A DNA stretch of 19,277 nucleotides, taken from positions 1 to 19,277 of the forward strand of contig JAJCYF010000123.1 in assembly GCA_029263035.1 (NCBI GenBank), given 5' to 3'. Under the pieces are notes generated by a model. The model was not told the origin of the DNA. It was given only the letters and a program-made list of their open reading frames with translations, and did not search any database. This DNA comes from Actinomycetes bacterium. Its GTDB lineage: Bacteria > Actinomycetota > CADDZG01 > JAHWKV01. Positions 1 through 6,735 of this stretch are shown here, piece after piece. Made by a program: the position numbers and the translations under genes. Positions within the stretch are counted from its first letter, which is position 1; every line of letters starts with the position of its first letter.

Positions 1-54
1 AGAGTTCACCACTTTGTAAGGACGATTTTGCATCACGGCACCGGCCGCCGGGAA

Positions 55-60
55 TAGCAT
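55..60 (+). promoter_or_regulatory. Leaderless-type -10 element of the GT2 gene
   Basis: The hexamer TAGCAT (TANNNT form) ends exactly 6 nt before the ATG at 67, so transcription would start at or next to the A of the start codon. There is no purine-rich Shine-Dalgarno upstream and no convincing -35 box. The same geometry recurs at six other genes in this window, which is the main support. Confidence 0.5.
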
Positions 61-66
61 CGAAAG

Positions 67-711
67 ATGGTCGACGTGATCCTTCCGGTACTGAACGAGG
101 CCGAGTCCCTCCCCTGGGTCCTTCAGCGGATGCCTGCCGGCTACCGGCCGATCGTGGCCGACAACGGTTCTACCGACGGCTCCGGGGAGCTCGCCCGCCG
201 GCTGGGTGCGGTGGTCGTCACCGAGCCCCGGGCCGGGTTCGGGGCCGCATGCTGGGCCGGGCTGACCGCGGCCACCTCCCAGGTCGTCTGCTTCATGGAT
301 TGCGACGGTTCCCTGGACCCGCAGGACCTTCCGCTGGTCGCGGAGCCGGTCGCCGCCGGCGCGTCCGACCTGATGCTCGGAAGCCGCAGCCCCGCCCGCG
401 GCGCGTGGCCCCTGCACTCCCGGCTGGCCAACCGGCTCATCGCCCTGGAGCTGCGCCGGCGCACCGGCTCCCGCCTTCACGACTTGGGCCCGATGCGCGC
501 CGCCCGCCGCACCGGGTTGTTGGAACTGGGGTTGGTCGACCGCAGGTTCGGCTGGCCGCTGGAGATGGTTCTGCGCGCGGCACAGGCCGGGTGGCGCATC
601 GCGGAGGTGCCGGTTCCCTACGCGCCCCGGCGGGCGGGCCAATCCAAGGTCACCGGCACCCTGACGGGCACCCTTCGCACGGTACGGGACATGGGGGCGC
701 TGCTCAGGTGA
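67..711 (+). CDS. Family 2 glycosyltransferase (dolichyl-phosphate mannosyltransferase-like)
   Basis: 214-aa GT-A fold glycosyltransferase of family GT2, which normally moves a sugar from a nucleotide donor to a lipid or small acceptor. The N-terminus VDVILPVLNEAES is the typical first strand; D32 lies in ADNGSTDGS and the metal-binding DxD is D78-C-D80. There are no C-terminal membrane helices, so it should be cytosolic or peripheral. The ATG at 67 has no Shine-Dalgarno but has a -10 hexamer 6 nt upstream. Its TGA overlaps the GTG of the next gene by 4 bp. It resembles the TIGR04283-type GT2 proteins often found beside TIGR04282 transferases (family knowledge). The acceptor is unknown. Confidence 0.85.
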   Translation: MVDVILPVLNEAESLPWVLQRMPAGYRPIVADNGSTDGSGELARRLGAVVVTEPRAGFGAACWAGLTAATSQVVCFMDCDGSLDPQDLPLVAEPVAAGASDLMLGSRSPARGAWPLHSRLANRLIALELRRRTGSRLHDLGPMRAARRTGLLELGLVDRRFGWPLEMVLRAAQAGWRIAEVPVPYAPRRAGQSKVTGTLTGTLRTVRDMGALLR

Positions 712-1361
712 GCGGACACCCGGTCGCCGTCGCAGTCCTCGCGAAGCAGCCGCGCGCCGGGTTCAGCAAGACCCGCCTCTGCCCGCCTTTCAGCCCCGGT
801 CAGGCCGCGGCCCTTGCCGAGGCGATGCTCACCGACACCCTGGACGCGGTACTGCGCTGCTCCGCCCGCCGCCTGGTCCTGGTTCTTGACGGCTCGCCCG
901 GTCCCTGGCTCCCGAAAGGGTTCGAGGTGATCCCCCAGCGGGGCGATGGCCAGGCGGCCCGGATAGGCAACGCCTTCGACGACCTGGGACAGGCCGCAAT
1001 CCTGATCGGGATGGACACGCCTCAGGTCACGCCGGAACTGCTCGAACGGTCGTGCCGCGAGCTGGCGGCTCCGGAGGTCGATGCGGTTCTGGGGGAAACG
1101 CCCGACGGCGGCTGGTGGATCGGGGGTCTCACGCAGCCGGACGCCCGGGCGTTCGCCGGGGTTCCGATGAGCCGGCCCGACACAGTCGACCACCAGCGCC
1201 GGCGGTTCACCGAGCTCGGCCTTCATTGGACCGAGCTCCCCCGGCTGACCGACGTCGACGAGCCTGCCGACGCCCGGGCGGTGGCGGCCGAAATCCCCGG
1301 ATCCCGGTTTGCGGCCCTGCTCGGCGAATACCAGGCGGCCCTTTCGGGCGCTTCCGGGTGA
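708..1361 (+). CDS. TIGR04282/DUF2064 family transferase
   Basis: 217-aa protein with a nucleotidyl/glycosyl-transferase-like fold. Seen: an N-terminal VAVAVLAKQPRAGFSKTRL segment (the family's 'KxPxxGxxKTRL' nucleotide-binding loop), LIGMDTPQV in the middle (the 'G.D.P' motif) and ETPDGGWWIGGL. These are hallmarks of the DUF2064 family (rSAM/selenodomain-associated transferase 1). I chose the GTG at 708 because it forms a GTGA overlap with the previous stop and directly precedes the conserved first strand; longer in-frame extensions lie inside the GT2 gene and are shadow sequence. The next gene again overlaps by GTGA. Some relatives are annotated in arsenosugar synthesis, but the reaction has not been shown for this branch. 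Confidence 0.82.
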   Translation: MSGHPVAVAVLAKQPRAGFSKTRLCPPFSPGQAAALAEAMLTDTLDAVLRCSARRLVLVLDGSPGPWLPKGFEVIPQRGDGQAARIGNAFDDLGQAAILIGMDTPQVTPELLERSCRELAAPEVDAVLGETPDGGWWIGGLTQPDARAFAGVPMSRPDTVDHQRRRFTELGLHWTELPRLTDVDEPADARAVAAEIPGSRFAALLGEYQAALSGASG

Positions 1362-1975
1362 ACCGGGTACCGCTGCTGGACGCGGTCGGCCCGGATCTGC
1401 TGCTTCGGGCGGACGACGGGTCGGCCATGGGCATGAACCTTCAGCGCTGGCTAGGCCACGCGTCCCCCGACGACGAGGGCCTGCTGGACCGGGCGGTCGG
1501 TCCGGTCCTGGACGTGGGGTGCGGTCCCGGCCGCCACGTTGCCGCGCTCTCGGCCCGGGGGGTGATGGCGATGGGGGTCGACGCTTCGCCCAATGCGGTC
1601 CAGATCGCAACCGATAACGGGGTCCCGGTGCTGCGGCGGTCCATCTTCGATGCCCTCCCGGGAACCGGCCGCTGGGGCACCCTGCTCATACTCGACGGGA
1701 GCATCGGGATTGGTGGAGACCCCAAAGCCCTGCTGGCCCGGGGCGTGGAGCTGCTGCACCGGCGGGGGCGGATCCTGGTGGAGGCGGGTCCGCCCGGCTC
1801 AGGGTCGCGCCGGCTGAACGCCCGCCTGGAAGCGGGCGGCAAGGCTACGCCGTGGTTCCCCTGGGCTCTGGTCGGCCTGGACGCGGTAGGCGGTCTCGCG
1901 CAGAGTGCCGGGCTGGTGGTCGGCGAGACCTGGGAAGGAGACGGCCGGTGGTTCGCCGGGTTGAACAGAATCTAG
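1358..1975 (+). CDS. Class I SAM-dependent methyltransferase
   Basis: 205-aa Rossmann-fold methyltransferase. Motif I, LDVGCGPGRH, is at residues 51-60 and the acidic end of strand 2, GVDASP, at 73-78; LILDGSIGIGGD corresponds to the motif IV region. The GTG at 1358 forms a GTGA overlap with the upstream TGA. The only cysteine I see is the one in motif I, so the cysteine set of arsenite methyltransferase ArsM is absent. The substrate is therefore open; the operon context suggests the product of the two upstream transferases. Its 3' end (1948-1975) overlaps the next gene by 28 bp. Confidence 0.85.
   Translation: MNRVPLLDAVGPDLLLRADDGSAMGMNLQRWLGHASPDDEGLLDRAVGPVLDVGCGPGRHVAALSARGVMAMGVDASPNAVQIATDNGVPVLRRSIFDALPGTGRWGTLLILDGSIGIGGDPKALLARGVELLHRRGRILVEAGPPGSGSRRLNARLEAGGKATPWFPWALVGLDAVGGLAQSAGLVVGETWEGDGRWFAGLNRI
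1933..1940 (+). promoter_or_regulatory. Shine-Dalgarno that sets the start of the molybdenum enzyme
   Basis: GGAAGGAG lies 7 nt before the GTG at 1948, inside the end of the methyltransferase gene. It fixes the start of the oxidoreductase at 1948; the open frame extends farther upstream without a better signal. Confidence 0.7.
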
Positions 1976-3135
1976 ACCGGCTCTGGACCCGCCTTGCTCC
2001 CTTCCGCCGGGGTCCGTTCAAACAGGATGCGTTCACCAGCCCCCTTCACTCCCGCAAGACCGCCGCCATCCTCGGCATCGCCCTGGGGGTCTCGTTCACC
2101 GTTTGCTTTTTGACCGGGCTCCTCTCCCACCTGATCCAGCATCCGCCCGGCTGGTTCCTCTGGCCGTCACGTCCGGCAGGTTTGTACCGGGTTACCCAGG
2201 GCCTGCACGTCGCGACCGGGATCGCGGCAATCCCGTTGCTGGGGGCCAAGCTGTGGACGGTTTTTCCCCGGCTTTTCCTCTGGCCCCCGGTGGAGAACGC
2301 CGCCCACGCCCTGGAGCGGCTGAGCCTGCTCCCGCTGGTCGGCGGCAGCGTCTTCCTGCTGGTGAGCGGGCTGAACAACATCGCCCTGTGGTACCCATGG
2401 GAGTTCTTCTTCCCGGCAGCCCACTACTGGGCGGCGTGGATTACCGTCGGGGCGCTGGTGGTCCACGTGGGGGCCAAGGGATCGATCACCTCCGCCCTGC
2501 TGCGCAGGCAGTTGCCCGACCCACCGGCGGCGCCGGGCGGGATGAGCCGCAGGAGCTTTCTGGCGAGCGTCGCCGGAGCCGCCGGGCTGGTCACGCTGGC
2601 GACTGCCGGCCAGACAGTGCGGCCGCTCCGCCGGCTGAGCCTGCTGGCCCCCCGGGACCCGGGGGTCGGGCCGCAGGGCTTCCCGGTGAACAAGACCGCC
2701 CGCTCGGCGGTGGTGACCCAGAGCGCAACCGACCCGCAGTGGCGCCTGATCGTCGAGGGCAGGGTCGGCCGGCCGCTGTCGTTGTCCCTGGCCGACCTGC
2801 GGGCGATGGAGCAGCGGGAGGTGATCCTGCCCATCGCCTGCGTGGAGGGGTGGAGCGCCACCGCCCGGTGGAGGGGGGTGCCCGTGCAGGACCTGCTGGC
2901 GCTGGCCGGCTCCCCGGAGCAGGCGGAGGTGACCGCCGAGTCCCTGCAGCCCAGGGGCCTGTACCGCAAGTCAGAGCTCAACCGGCTGCACGCGGCGGAT
3001 GCCGACACCCTGGTTGCGCTGGAGGTCAACGGTGAACCGCTGCACCTGGAGCACGGCTACCCCGCCCGGATCATGGGACCGAACCGCCCGGGGGTCATGC
3101 AGACCAAGTGGCTGGCGAAGCTGGTGGTGTCGTGA
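1948..3135 (+). CDS. Membrane cytochrome b-like / molybdopterin-dependent oxidoreductase fusion
   Basis: 395 aa in two parts. Residues ~37-178 form about four membrane helices with histidines placed like heme ligands (H61, H65, H87, H159, H173), as in cytochrome b561/MsrQ-type proteins. Then comes a twin-arginine stretch, SRRSFLASVAGAAG (200-213), heading a fifth hydrophobic segment. Residues ~260-395 are a sulfite-oxidase-family molybdopterin domain (PF00174), with the expected Mo-ligand cysteine C298 in IACVEGWSATARWRGV. Inference: electrons pass between quinone/heme and an exported Mo active site, combining MsrP-like and MsrQ-like roles in one chain. The substrate is unknown. The gene overlaps the methyltransferase by 28 bp and the next gene by 4 bp, so it is probably co-translated. 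Confidence 0.82.
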   Translation: MVRRVEQNLDRLWTRLAPFRRGPFKQDAFTSPLHSRKTAAILGIALGVSFTVCFLTGLLSHLIQHPPGWFLWPSRPAGLYRVTQGLHVATGIAAIPLLGAKLWTVFPRLFLWPPVENAAHALERLSLLPLVGGSVFLLVSGLNNIALWYPWEFFFPAAHYWAAWITVGALVVHVGAKGSITSALLRRQLPDPPAAPGGMSRRSFLASVAGAAGLVTLATAGQTVRPLRRLSLLAPRDPGVGPQGFPVNKTARSAVVTQSATDPQWRLIVEGRVGRPLSLSLADLRAMEQREVILPIACVEGWSATARWRGVPVQDLLALAGSPEQAEVTAESLQPRGLYRKSELNRLHAADADTLVALEVNGEPLHLEHGYPARIMGPNRPGVMQTKWLAKLVVS

Positions 3136-3572
3136 CCGGCGAACGTCACGTTCCATCGGGCAGTTTCTTCTGGCTGGGACTGGCGGCCGGGTGGGCACTG
3201 ATGCTGTTCGGTCTCGCCGGGCTGCTCGACGACGCCGCCCGCACCCACCCGGTGAACTTCGGCGTGTGGTTCCTCGGCTCGGCCCTGGTGCACGATGCGC
3301 TGATCGCTCCGGCCGTCTTCGCGCTGGGGTTCGCCATCGTCCGGGTGGTGCCGGTTCGCGTTCGCCCGTTCCTCAGAACCGGGCTGATCCTCAGCGCCGC
3401 GGCCCTGGTGGTGGCGTTCCCGACGATTGCCGCTCCGGGGGTCCCGGGGAACCCCAGCGCCCTGCCCCGGAACTACCCGGCGGGGCTGGCCGTTCTTCTG
3501 GGCCTGATCTGGTTGGGAACCGGGGTCATGTTTGTTCTCAAATCGTTAACGGTAGAATCCCGACATGACTAA
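3132..3572 (+). CDS. Small four-helix membrane protein of unknown function
   Basis: 146-aa hydrophobic protein with about four predicted membrane segments (residues ~12-32, 45-70, 82-98, 117-137). I do not recognise a family. The GTG at 3132 overlaps the stop of the molybdenum enzyme as GTGA, which is why I chose it over the in-frame GTG at 3108. HDALIAPAVFALG in helix 2 carries a His and an Asp within the membrane zone. Position suggests a membrane partner of the oxidoreductase, but this rests only on operon context. Its 3' end overlaps the ArsC-like gene by 8 bp. Confidence 0.7.
   Translation: MTGERHVPSGSFFWLGLAAGWALMLFGLAGLLDDAARTHPVNFGVWFLGSALVHDALIAPAVFALGFAIVRVVPVRVRPFLRTGLILSAAALVVAFPTIAAPGVPGNPSALPRNYPAGLAVLLGLIWLGTGVMFVLKSLTVESRHD
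3553..3558 (+). promoter_or_regulatory. Leaderless-type -10 element of the ArsC-like gene
   Basis: TAGAAT ends 6 nt before the ATG at 3565. TTTGTT at 3531-3536, 16 nt upstream, is a weak -35 candidate. No Shine-Dalgarno is present, so this gene may have its own promoter even though it overlaps the operon. Confidence 0.5.
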
Positions 3573-3909
3573 TTCAGTGTTCTTCAATCCGGCATGTGAC
3601 AACTGCAACACCGTTAAGGGCATTCTCGAGGAGCGCGGCATCGGCGCCGACTACGTCCACTACCTGGACGAGGCGCCTTCCCGTCCGGAGATCGAGCGGG
3701 TCATGGGCCTGCTCGGCATCGACGACCCGCAGGAGATGATGCGGGCCAAGGAGCCCGTCTACCAGGAGCTGAATCTGGCGTCGGCCGACCGGGAAACGCT
3801 CATCAACGCGATGACCGAGCACCCGATCCTCATCCAGCGCCCGATTGTGGTCCTGGGCGACAAGGCGATCATCGCCCGGCCGGCCGAGAGGGTCAAAGAG
3901 ATCCTTTAA
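3565..3909 (+). CDS. arsC: ArsC/Spx-family thioredoxin-fold reductase (arsenate reductase-like)
   Basis: 114-aa ArsC-family protein. FFNPACDNCNT matches the ArsC active-site loop, with the catalytic cysteine at C11. HPILIQRPIVV (from about residue 86) and the later ARPAERV supply the conserved arginines that bind arsenate in glutaredoxin-linked ArsC. Family knowledge: reduction of arsenate to arsenite with glutathione/glutaredoxin or mycothiol partners. Oddity: the usual C-x-x-S-R is C11-D-N-C14-N, a CxxC without the following arginine, so it may act as a general thiol-disulfide protein. Known R773-type ArsC is about 140 aa; this one is shorter, like the YffB branch. It ends 3 bp from the convergent peptidase gene. 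Confidence 0.78.
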   Translation: MTNSVFFNPACDNCNTVKGILEERGIGADYVHYLDEAPSRPEIERVMGLLGIDDPQEMMRAKEPVYQELNLASADRETLINAMTEHPILIQRPIVVLGDKAIIARPAERVKEIL

Positions 3910-3912
3910 ACG

Positions 3913-6258
3913 CTAGTTCGCAATTTCAAAGCCTCTGGCAACCGCGGTCTCACCGAACAGCAGGTACTTGTCCGGCGGCGGGGCGGCGTATCCGGGCAGC
4001 CGATCCAGGCTCTCGGGAAGCGACGTGTAGTCGACCACGTGGACGCGCACCGGATCCGGGCTAAACCCGACCCTGATCTCGGCCTCGATTTCGCCCGATT
4101 CCGCAACCGCCTCGAACCGGAAGCCGACATCGCCCCCATCGTTGTAGGGATCGGGCTTTATCCGGCGACCTCCGGCGCTGAGGGCGAGCACCTCAGGGCC
4201 GCTACCGTCGACGTACAGACCAATTGCGCTGGCTCCCCGGCGCGTAGCGAGAGTGAGTTTGAGAGTTCGGAAGCTTTCTCCCCCGGCCGCCTCGGTGATT
4301 GAATCTTCGGTTACCGTCAACTCCGGGCCTGGAAGCGGGGCCGCCTCCGCCTCCCCCACATACGCCCGGTCCCCCCAGGCCTGCGGCACCGGATGGGTGG
4401 AAAGTTCATCCGAGACGTATCGGGAATTCCAGCCATCCGGGGACCCCGGAGTTGCCCATGCAGCGGTGCCGGTGCCGGCGTCCAGGGCGTAGGTCAGCAT
4501 GGTGGGCACCGGTTGGGTGTGGTCCAGCGGGTTGAAGAGCAACGCCAGCACGGTTGCCGCCACCCCACCCATCAGGGCCGCCGCCGGGACAACTGCTGAG
4601 CGACGCGGTGGAATAAGCGCCTCAATCAGAGGAAAAGCCAGGACCACCGACAGAACGGCAATCGGAACCGGGCCGAACGGGGCGGCCGATAAACCCACCT
4701 CGAACAACGCCCACGCGCCGGGCGCCAGGAGCAGCGCAGCAGGAACCAGCCCTGCCGCCAGTGCGATAGTTCGCCCGAGGGCGCCCGGCTTGAGAACTGC
4801 AACTATGCCCCCGACGGCGGCGCCCAGGGCGGGAAGGACCATGGCGTGAGAGGTGCCGGGTAACGCCGCCGCCGCCCCCAGTCCGGCCACCACGAGCACA
4901 AGCAGCCCGCCCAATGCAAGGTTGCCCGGGCCGGCCCGGCGCCGCAGGCCGAGGTACACCGCAATGGTCAACGCCACAAGGAGAAGCAGAAGTGCCGCCT
5001 GAAAGAGGGCCGGCCGGTAGGGAGTGCCGGTGGGCAGCGCCTGATACCCCGGCCGGATGCCGGTCAGCAGGCGCCAGTAGAGCATGGCCAGTCCCACGCC
5101 GAGGCCGACCAGGAGCAGGGTGACGACCACTCCTAGTAGAACCTTCGGGATGCTGACAAGGCCCCGGCGGCGTGCAAGCACGATGAGCCCGGCGACGATA
5201 ACAAGGGCAAGCAGGGCCAGCGGCAGGGCCAGCGCTGCCGGGTACCGGATCAACAGGCCGGGAGGGACGTTGAAGTACACCGACTCCGAATCTGCCTCCA
5301 GGGTCCCCAGGTCCTCCATGCCGAAGGCGGCAGCCAGCGCCAGCGTGTTGTCACCCATCTGCTGCAGGGACCCAAGGGATACGTTGCCGGGGTTGTCCAG
5401 GACGCTGTGGTAGTAGGCACCCTTGCCCAGGTAGGCAAAGTCCAGGACCGCCAGGCCCCCGAGCCGGAACGGGGTGAAGTCGGTGTCGTTGGGCAGTTGA
5501 GCCGCCACGTCGGCCGAGGCGGAATCGGCCACCGGGTGGACCGCGGCTCTTCCAAACACCGACATGAGCTTCGAATTGCCGGGGGTCGCCCGGAACATCG
5601 AAGCCGAGCCCCCGGCTCCCCGCGCCTCGTGGTTCAGCACAACGGCCGGACCTTCGGCCAGCGGGTGGGAGTTCATGAACGCCTCAGCGCCGAACAGGCC
5701 TTTCTCCTCGCCGTCGGTAAGCAGGAGCACTATGTCGTTGCGGGGCCTGAAGCCGGTTTCGGTCAGAGCCCGGGCGGTTTCAAGGATCGACGCGACCCCC
5801 GCTCCGTCGTCGTTGGCTCCCGGTCCGGAGGGCACCGAGTCGTAGTGGGCGGCCAGTATCACCCTCCCGGTCGGATCTGTTCCCTCAATCAATGCAATCA
5901 CGTTCTGCACCCGCCCCACGCCCCGCGGCCCGCCCGGCTCCCCGGGCCACATCCCCACTGCATCGTGGACCTCCGGCTCCAGGCCCAACCGCCGCAGTTC
6001 CTCAACCAGATAGGCGCGAACCCGCCGGTGCTCGGCCGATCCCATGGGGTGGGGGGCGGTGGCGAATTCCCGGATGTGAGCATGCGCCCGGGCGGCGCTG
6101 AACTGATCCTCGGGGGCATCGATGGGAAGGGGATCGGGCACAGAGATGTCCTGCAGCGCTAGGATGCCGGCGATAAACAGGGCAGCCAGCGCCACCAGCG
6201 CATAAAGAGGCCGGGGGTGCCGGGCACCGTGAGCCGGCTGCTCGGTTATGGCATTCAC
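3913..6258 (-). CDS. Membrane-bound M28 family zinc metallopeptidase
   Basis: 781-aa multi-pass peptidase. Residues ~18-36 form an N-terminal anchor. The M28 catalytic domain (about 55-310) shows the full co-catalytic zinc set: H138 and D140 in AAHYDS, bridging D150/D151 in GANDDGAG, the general-base pair E184-E185 in DGEEKG, E211 in NHEARG and H284 in YYHSVLDN. Then come about eight hydrophobic segments (~335-600) and a C-terminal soluble domain. This architecture matches vacuolar Pff1/FXNA-like M28 proteins and their bacterial relatives, acting as aminopeptidases on the outer face. The start is a GTG with AAAGG directly against it; an ATG 4 nt downstream is out of frame and stops at once. 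It follows the DUF3224 gene by 24 bp. Confidence 0.9.
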   Translation of the reverse strand: MNAITEQPAHGARHPRPLYALVALAALFIAGILALQDISVPDPLPIDAPEDQFSAARAHAHIREFATAPHPMGSAEHRRVRAYLVEELRRLGLEPEVHDAVGMWPGEPGGPRGVGRVQNVIALIEGTDPTGRVILAAHYDSVPSGPGANDDGAGVASILETARALTETGFRPRNDIVLLLTDGEEKGLFGAEAFMNSHPLAEGPAVVLNHEARGAGGSASMFRATPGNSKLMSVFGRAAVHPVADSASADVAAQLPNDTDFTPFRLGGLAVLDFAYLGKGAYYHSVLDNPGNVSLGSLQQMGDNTLALAAAFGMEDLGTLEADSESVYFNVPPGLLIRYPAALALPLALLALVIVAGLIVLARRRGLVSIPKVLLGVVVTLLLVGLGVGLAMLYWRLLTGIRPGYQALPTGTPYRPALFQAALLLLLVALTIAVYLGLRRRAGPGNLALGGLLVLVVAGLGAAAALPGTSHAMVLPALGAAVGGIVAVLKPGALGRTIALAAGLVPAALLLAPGAWALFEVGLSAAPFGPVPIAVLSVVLAFPLIEALIPPRRSAVVPAAALMGGVAATVLALLFNPLDHTQPVPTMLTYALDAGTGTAAWATPGSPDGWNSRYVSDELSTHPVPQAWGDRAYVGEAEAAPLPGPELTVTEDSITEAAGGESFRTLKLTLATRRGASAIGLYVDGSGPEVLALSAGGRRIKPDPYNDGGDVGFRFEAVAESGEIEAEIRVGFSPDPVRVHVVDYTSLPESLDRLPGYAAPPPDKYLLFGETAVARGFEIAN

Positions 6259-6275
6259 CTTTGGTCGGGTGTCGA

Positions 6276-6302
6276 AGTGTACTTATTCCAGGCGGTAGTC
6301 AA
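6276..6302 (-). promoter_or_regulatory. Possible promoter of the M28 peptidase gene
   Basis: On the minus strand TTGACT (6302-6297) and TACACT (6281-6276) are separated by 15 nt, shorter than ideal. The region lies over the last codons of the DUF3224 gene. It would give a leader of roughly 10 nt before the GTG at 6258. Read-through from the DUF3224 gene is the simpler alternative. Confidence 0.25.
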
Positions 6303-6675
6303 GCAGGTAGGTGTGGCCGCCGTCCTCGGTAACGGTGATGTTCATGGAGCCGGTGATGCCGGTTAGTCCGGCCGTGCCGGAACCCGGGACGATGTGGACC
6401 TTCAACCACTCCTCACCGTTCATCACCTGGGATGCCGAGTGCATGACCACGAAGGTTCCTGAAGCTCCTCCCACGGTGCCGTCCAACCTCTCCATCCCCA
6501 CGTAGGCACGGGCGTTGTTGGCCTCGGCCAGCAGCAGCTCGGCGGTGCTGGTGCCCTGGAAGTCTCCCTCGAAGGTCTTGGTGAGGCTGGCCCGGCTGAG
6601 GACCGCGCCCTCATGCTCCTCGTAGGTCTCACCCTCCCAGTTGTGAACCGCAAAGGTTCCGTTTGCTTCCGGCAT
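6283..6675 (-). CDS. DUF3224 family protein
   Basis: 130-aa protein of the DUF3224 family (PF11528), a small beta-barrel family of unknown role. Seen: GTSTAELLLAEANNARAYVGMERLDGT, split by the family pattern 'TSTAELL...YVG.ER..G', then GTFVVMHSAS, VPGSGTAGLTGITGSM and a closing HTYLLDYRLE. No signal peptide, membrane segment or catalytic motif is visible. I chose the ATG at 6675 because AAGGGGG lies just upstream; a GTG at 6693 would absorb that ribosome-binding site. Its upstream region runs directly into the LexA box of the divergent imuA' gene, so shared SOS control is possible but unproven. It is probably co-transcribed with the M28 peptidase. Confidence 0.85.
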   Translation of the reverse strand: MPEANGTFAVHNWEGETYEEHEGAVLSRASLTKTFEGDFQGTSTAELLLAEANNARAYVGMERLDGTVGGASGTFVVMHSASQVMNGEEWLKVHIVPGSGTAGLTGITGSMNITVTEDGGHTYLLDYRLE

Positions 6676-6695
6676 AGATCCCCCTTTTCCCACCT

Positions 6696-6724
6696 TTGAC
6701 CGGATCGAACATATGTTCGATAAT
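6696..6724 (+). promoter_or_regulatory. imuA' promoter (-35/-10)
   Basis: TTGACC (6696-6701) and GATAAT (6719-6724) are spaced by exactly 17 nt. The LexA palindrome fills the spacer and overlaps the -10, so bound repressor would exclude RNA polymerase. The expected start point, about 6731, falls after the ATG at 6727 and just before the ATG at 6736. Confidence 0.75.
6704..6721. promoter_or_regulatory. LexA (SOS) box
   Basis: Perfect 18-bp palindrome ATCGAACATATGTTCGAT. Its core CGAAC-N4-GTTCG matches the LexA/DinR consensus of Gram-positive bacteria including Actinobacteria. It lies between the -35 and -10 of imuA' and 29 bp from the start of the divergent DUF3224 gene. Confidence 0.9.
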
Positions 6725-6735
6725 ACATGGTCCCT

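Noticed and set aside
618..1610. 330-aa open frame on the minus strand
   Set aside because: It is antisense to the TIGR04282 and methyltransferase genes, is dominated by Pro/Arg/Gly, and has no domain; a typical high-GC shadow frame.
67..3909. Arsenosugar synthesis as the function of the first operon
   Set aside because: The methyltransferase lacks ArsM cysteines and there is no ArsS-like radical SAM gene; TIGR04282 annotation alone is too weak.
5407..6162. 251-aa plus-strand open frame over the M28 peptidase
   Set aside because: Antisense to the catalytic domain, whose zinc ligands are intact; no family match.
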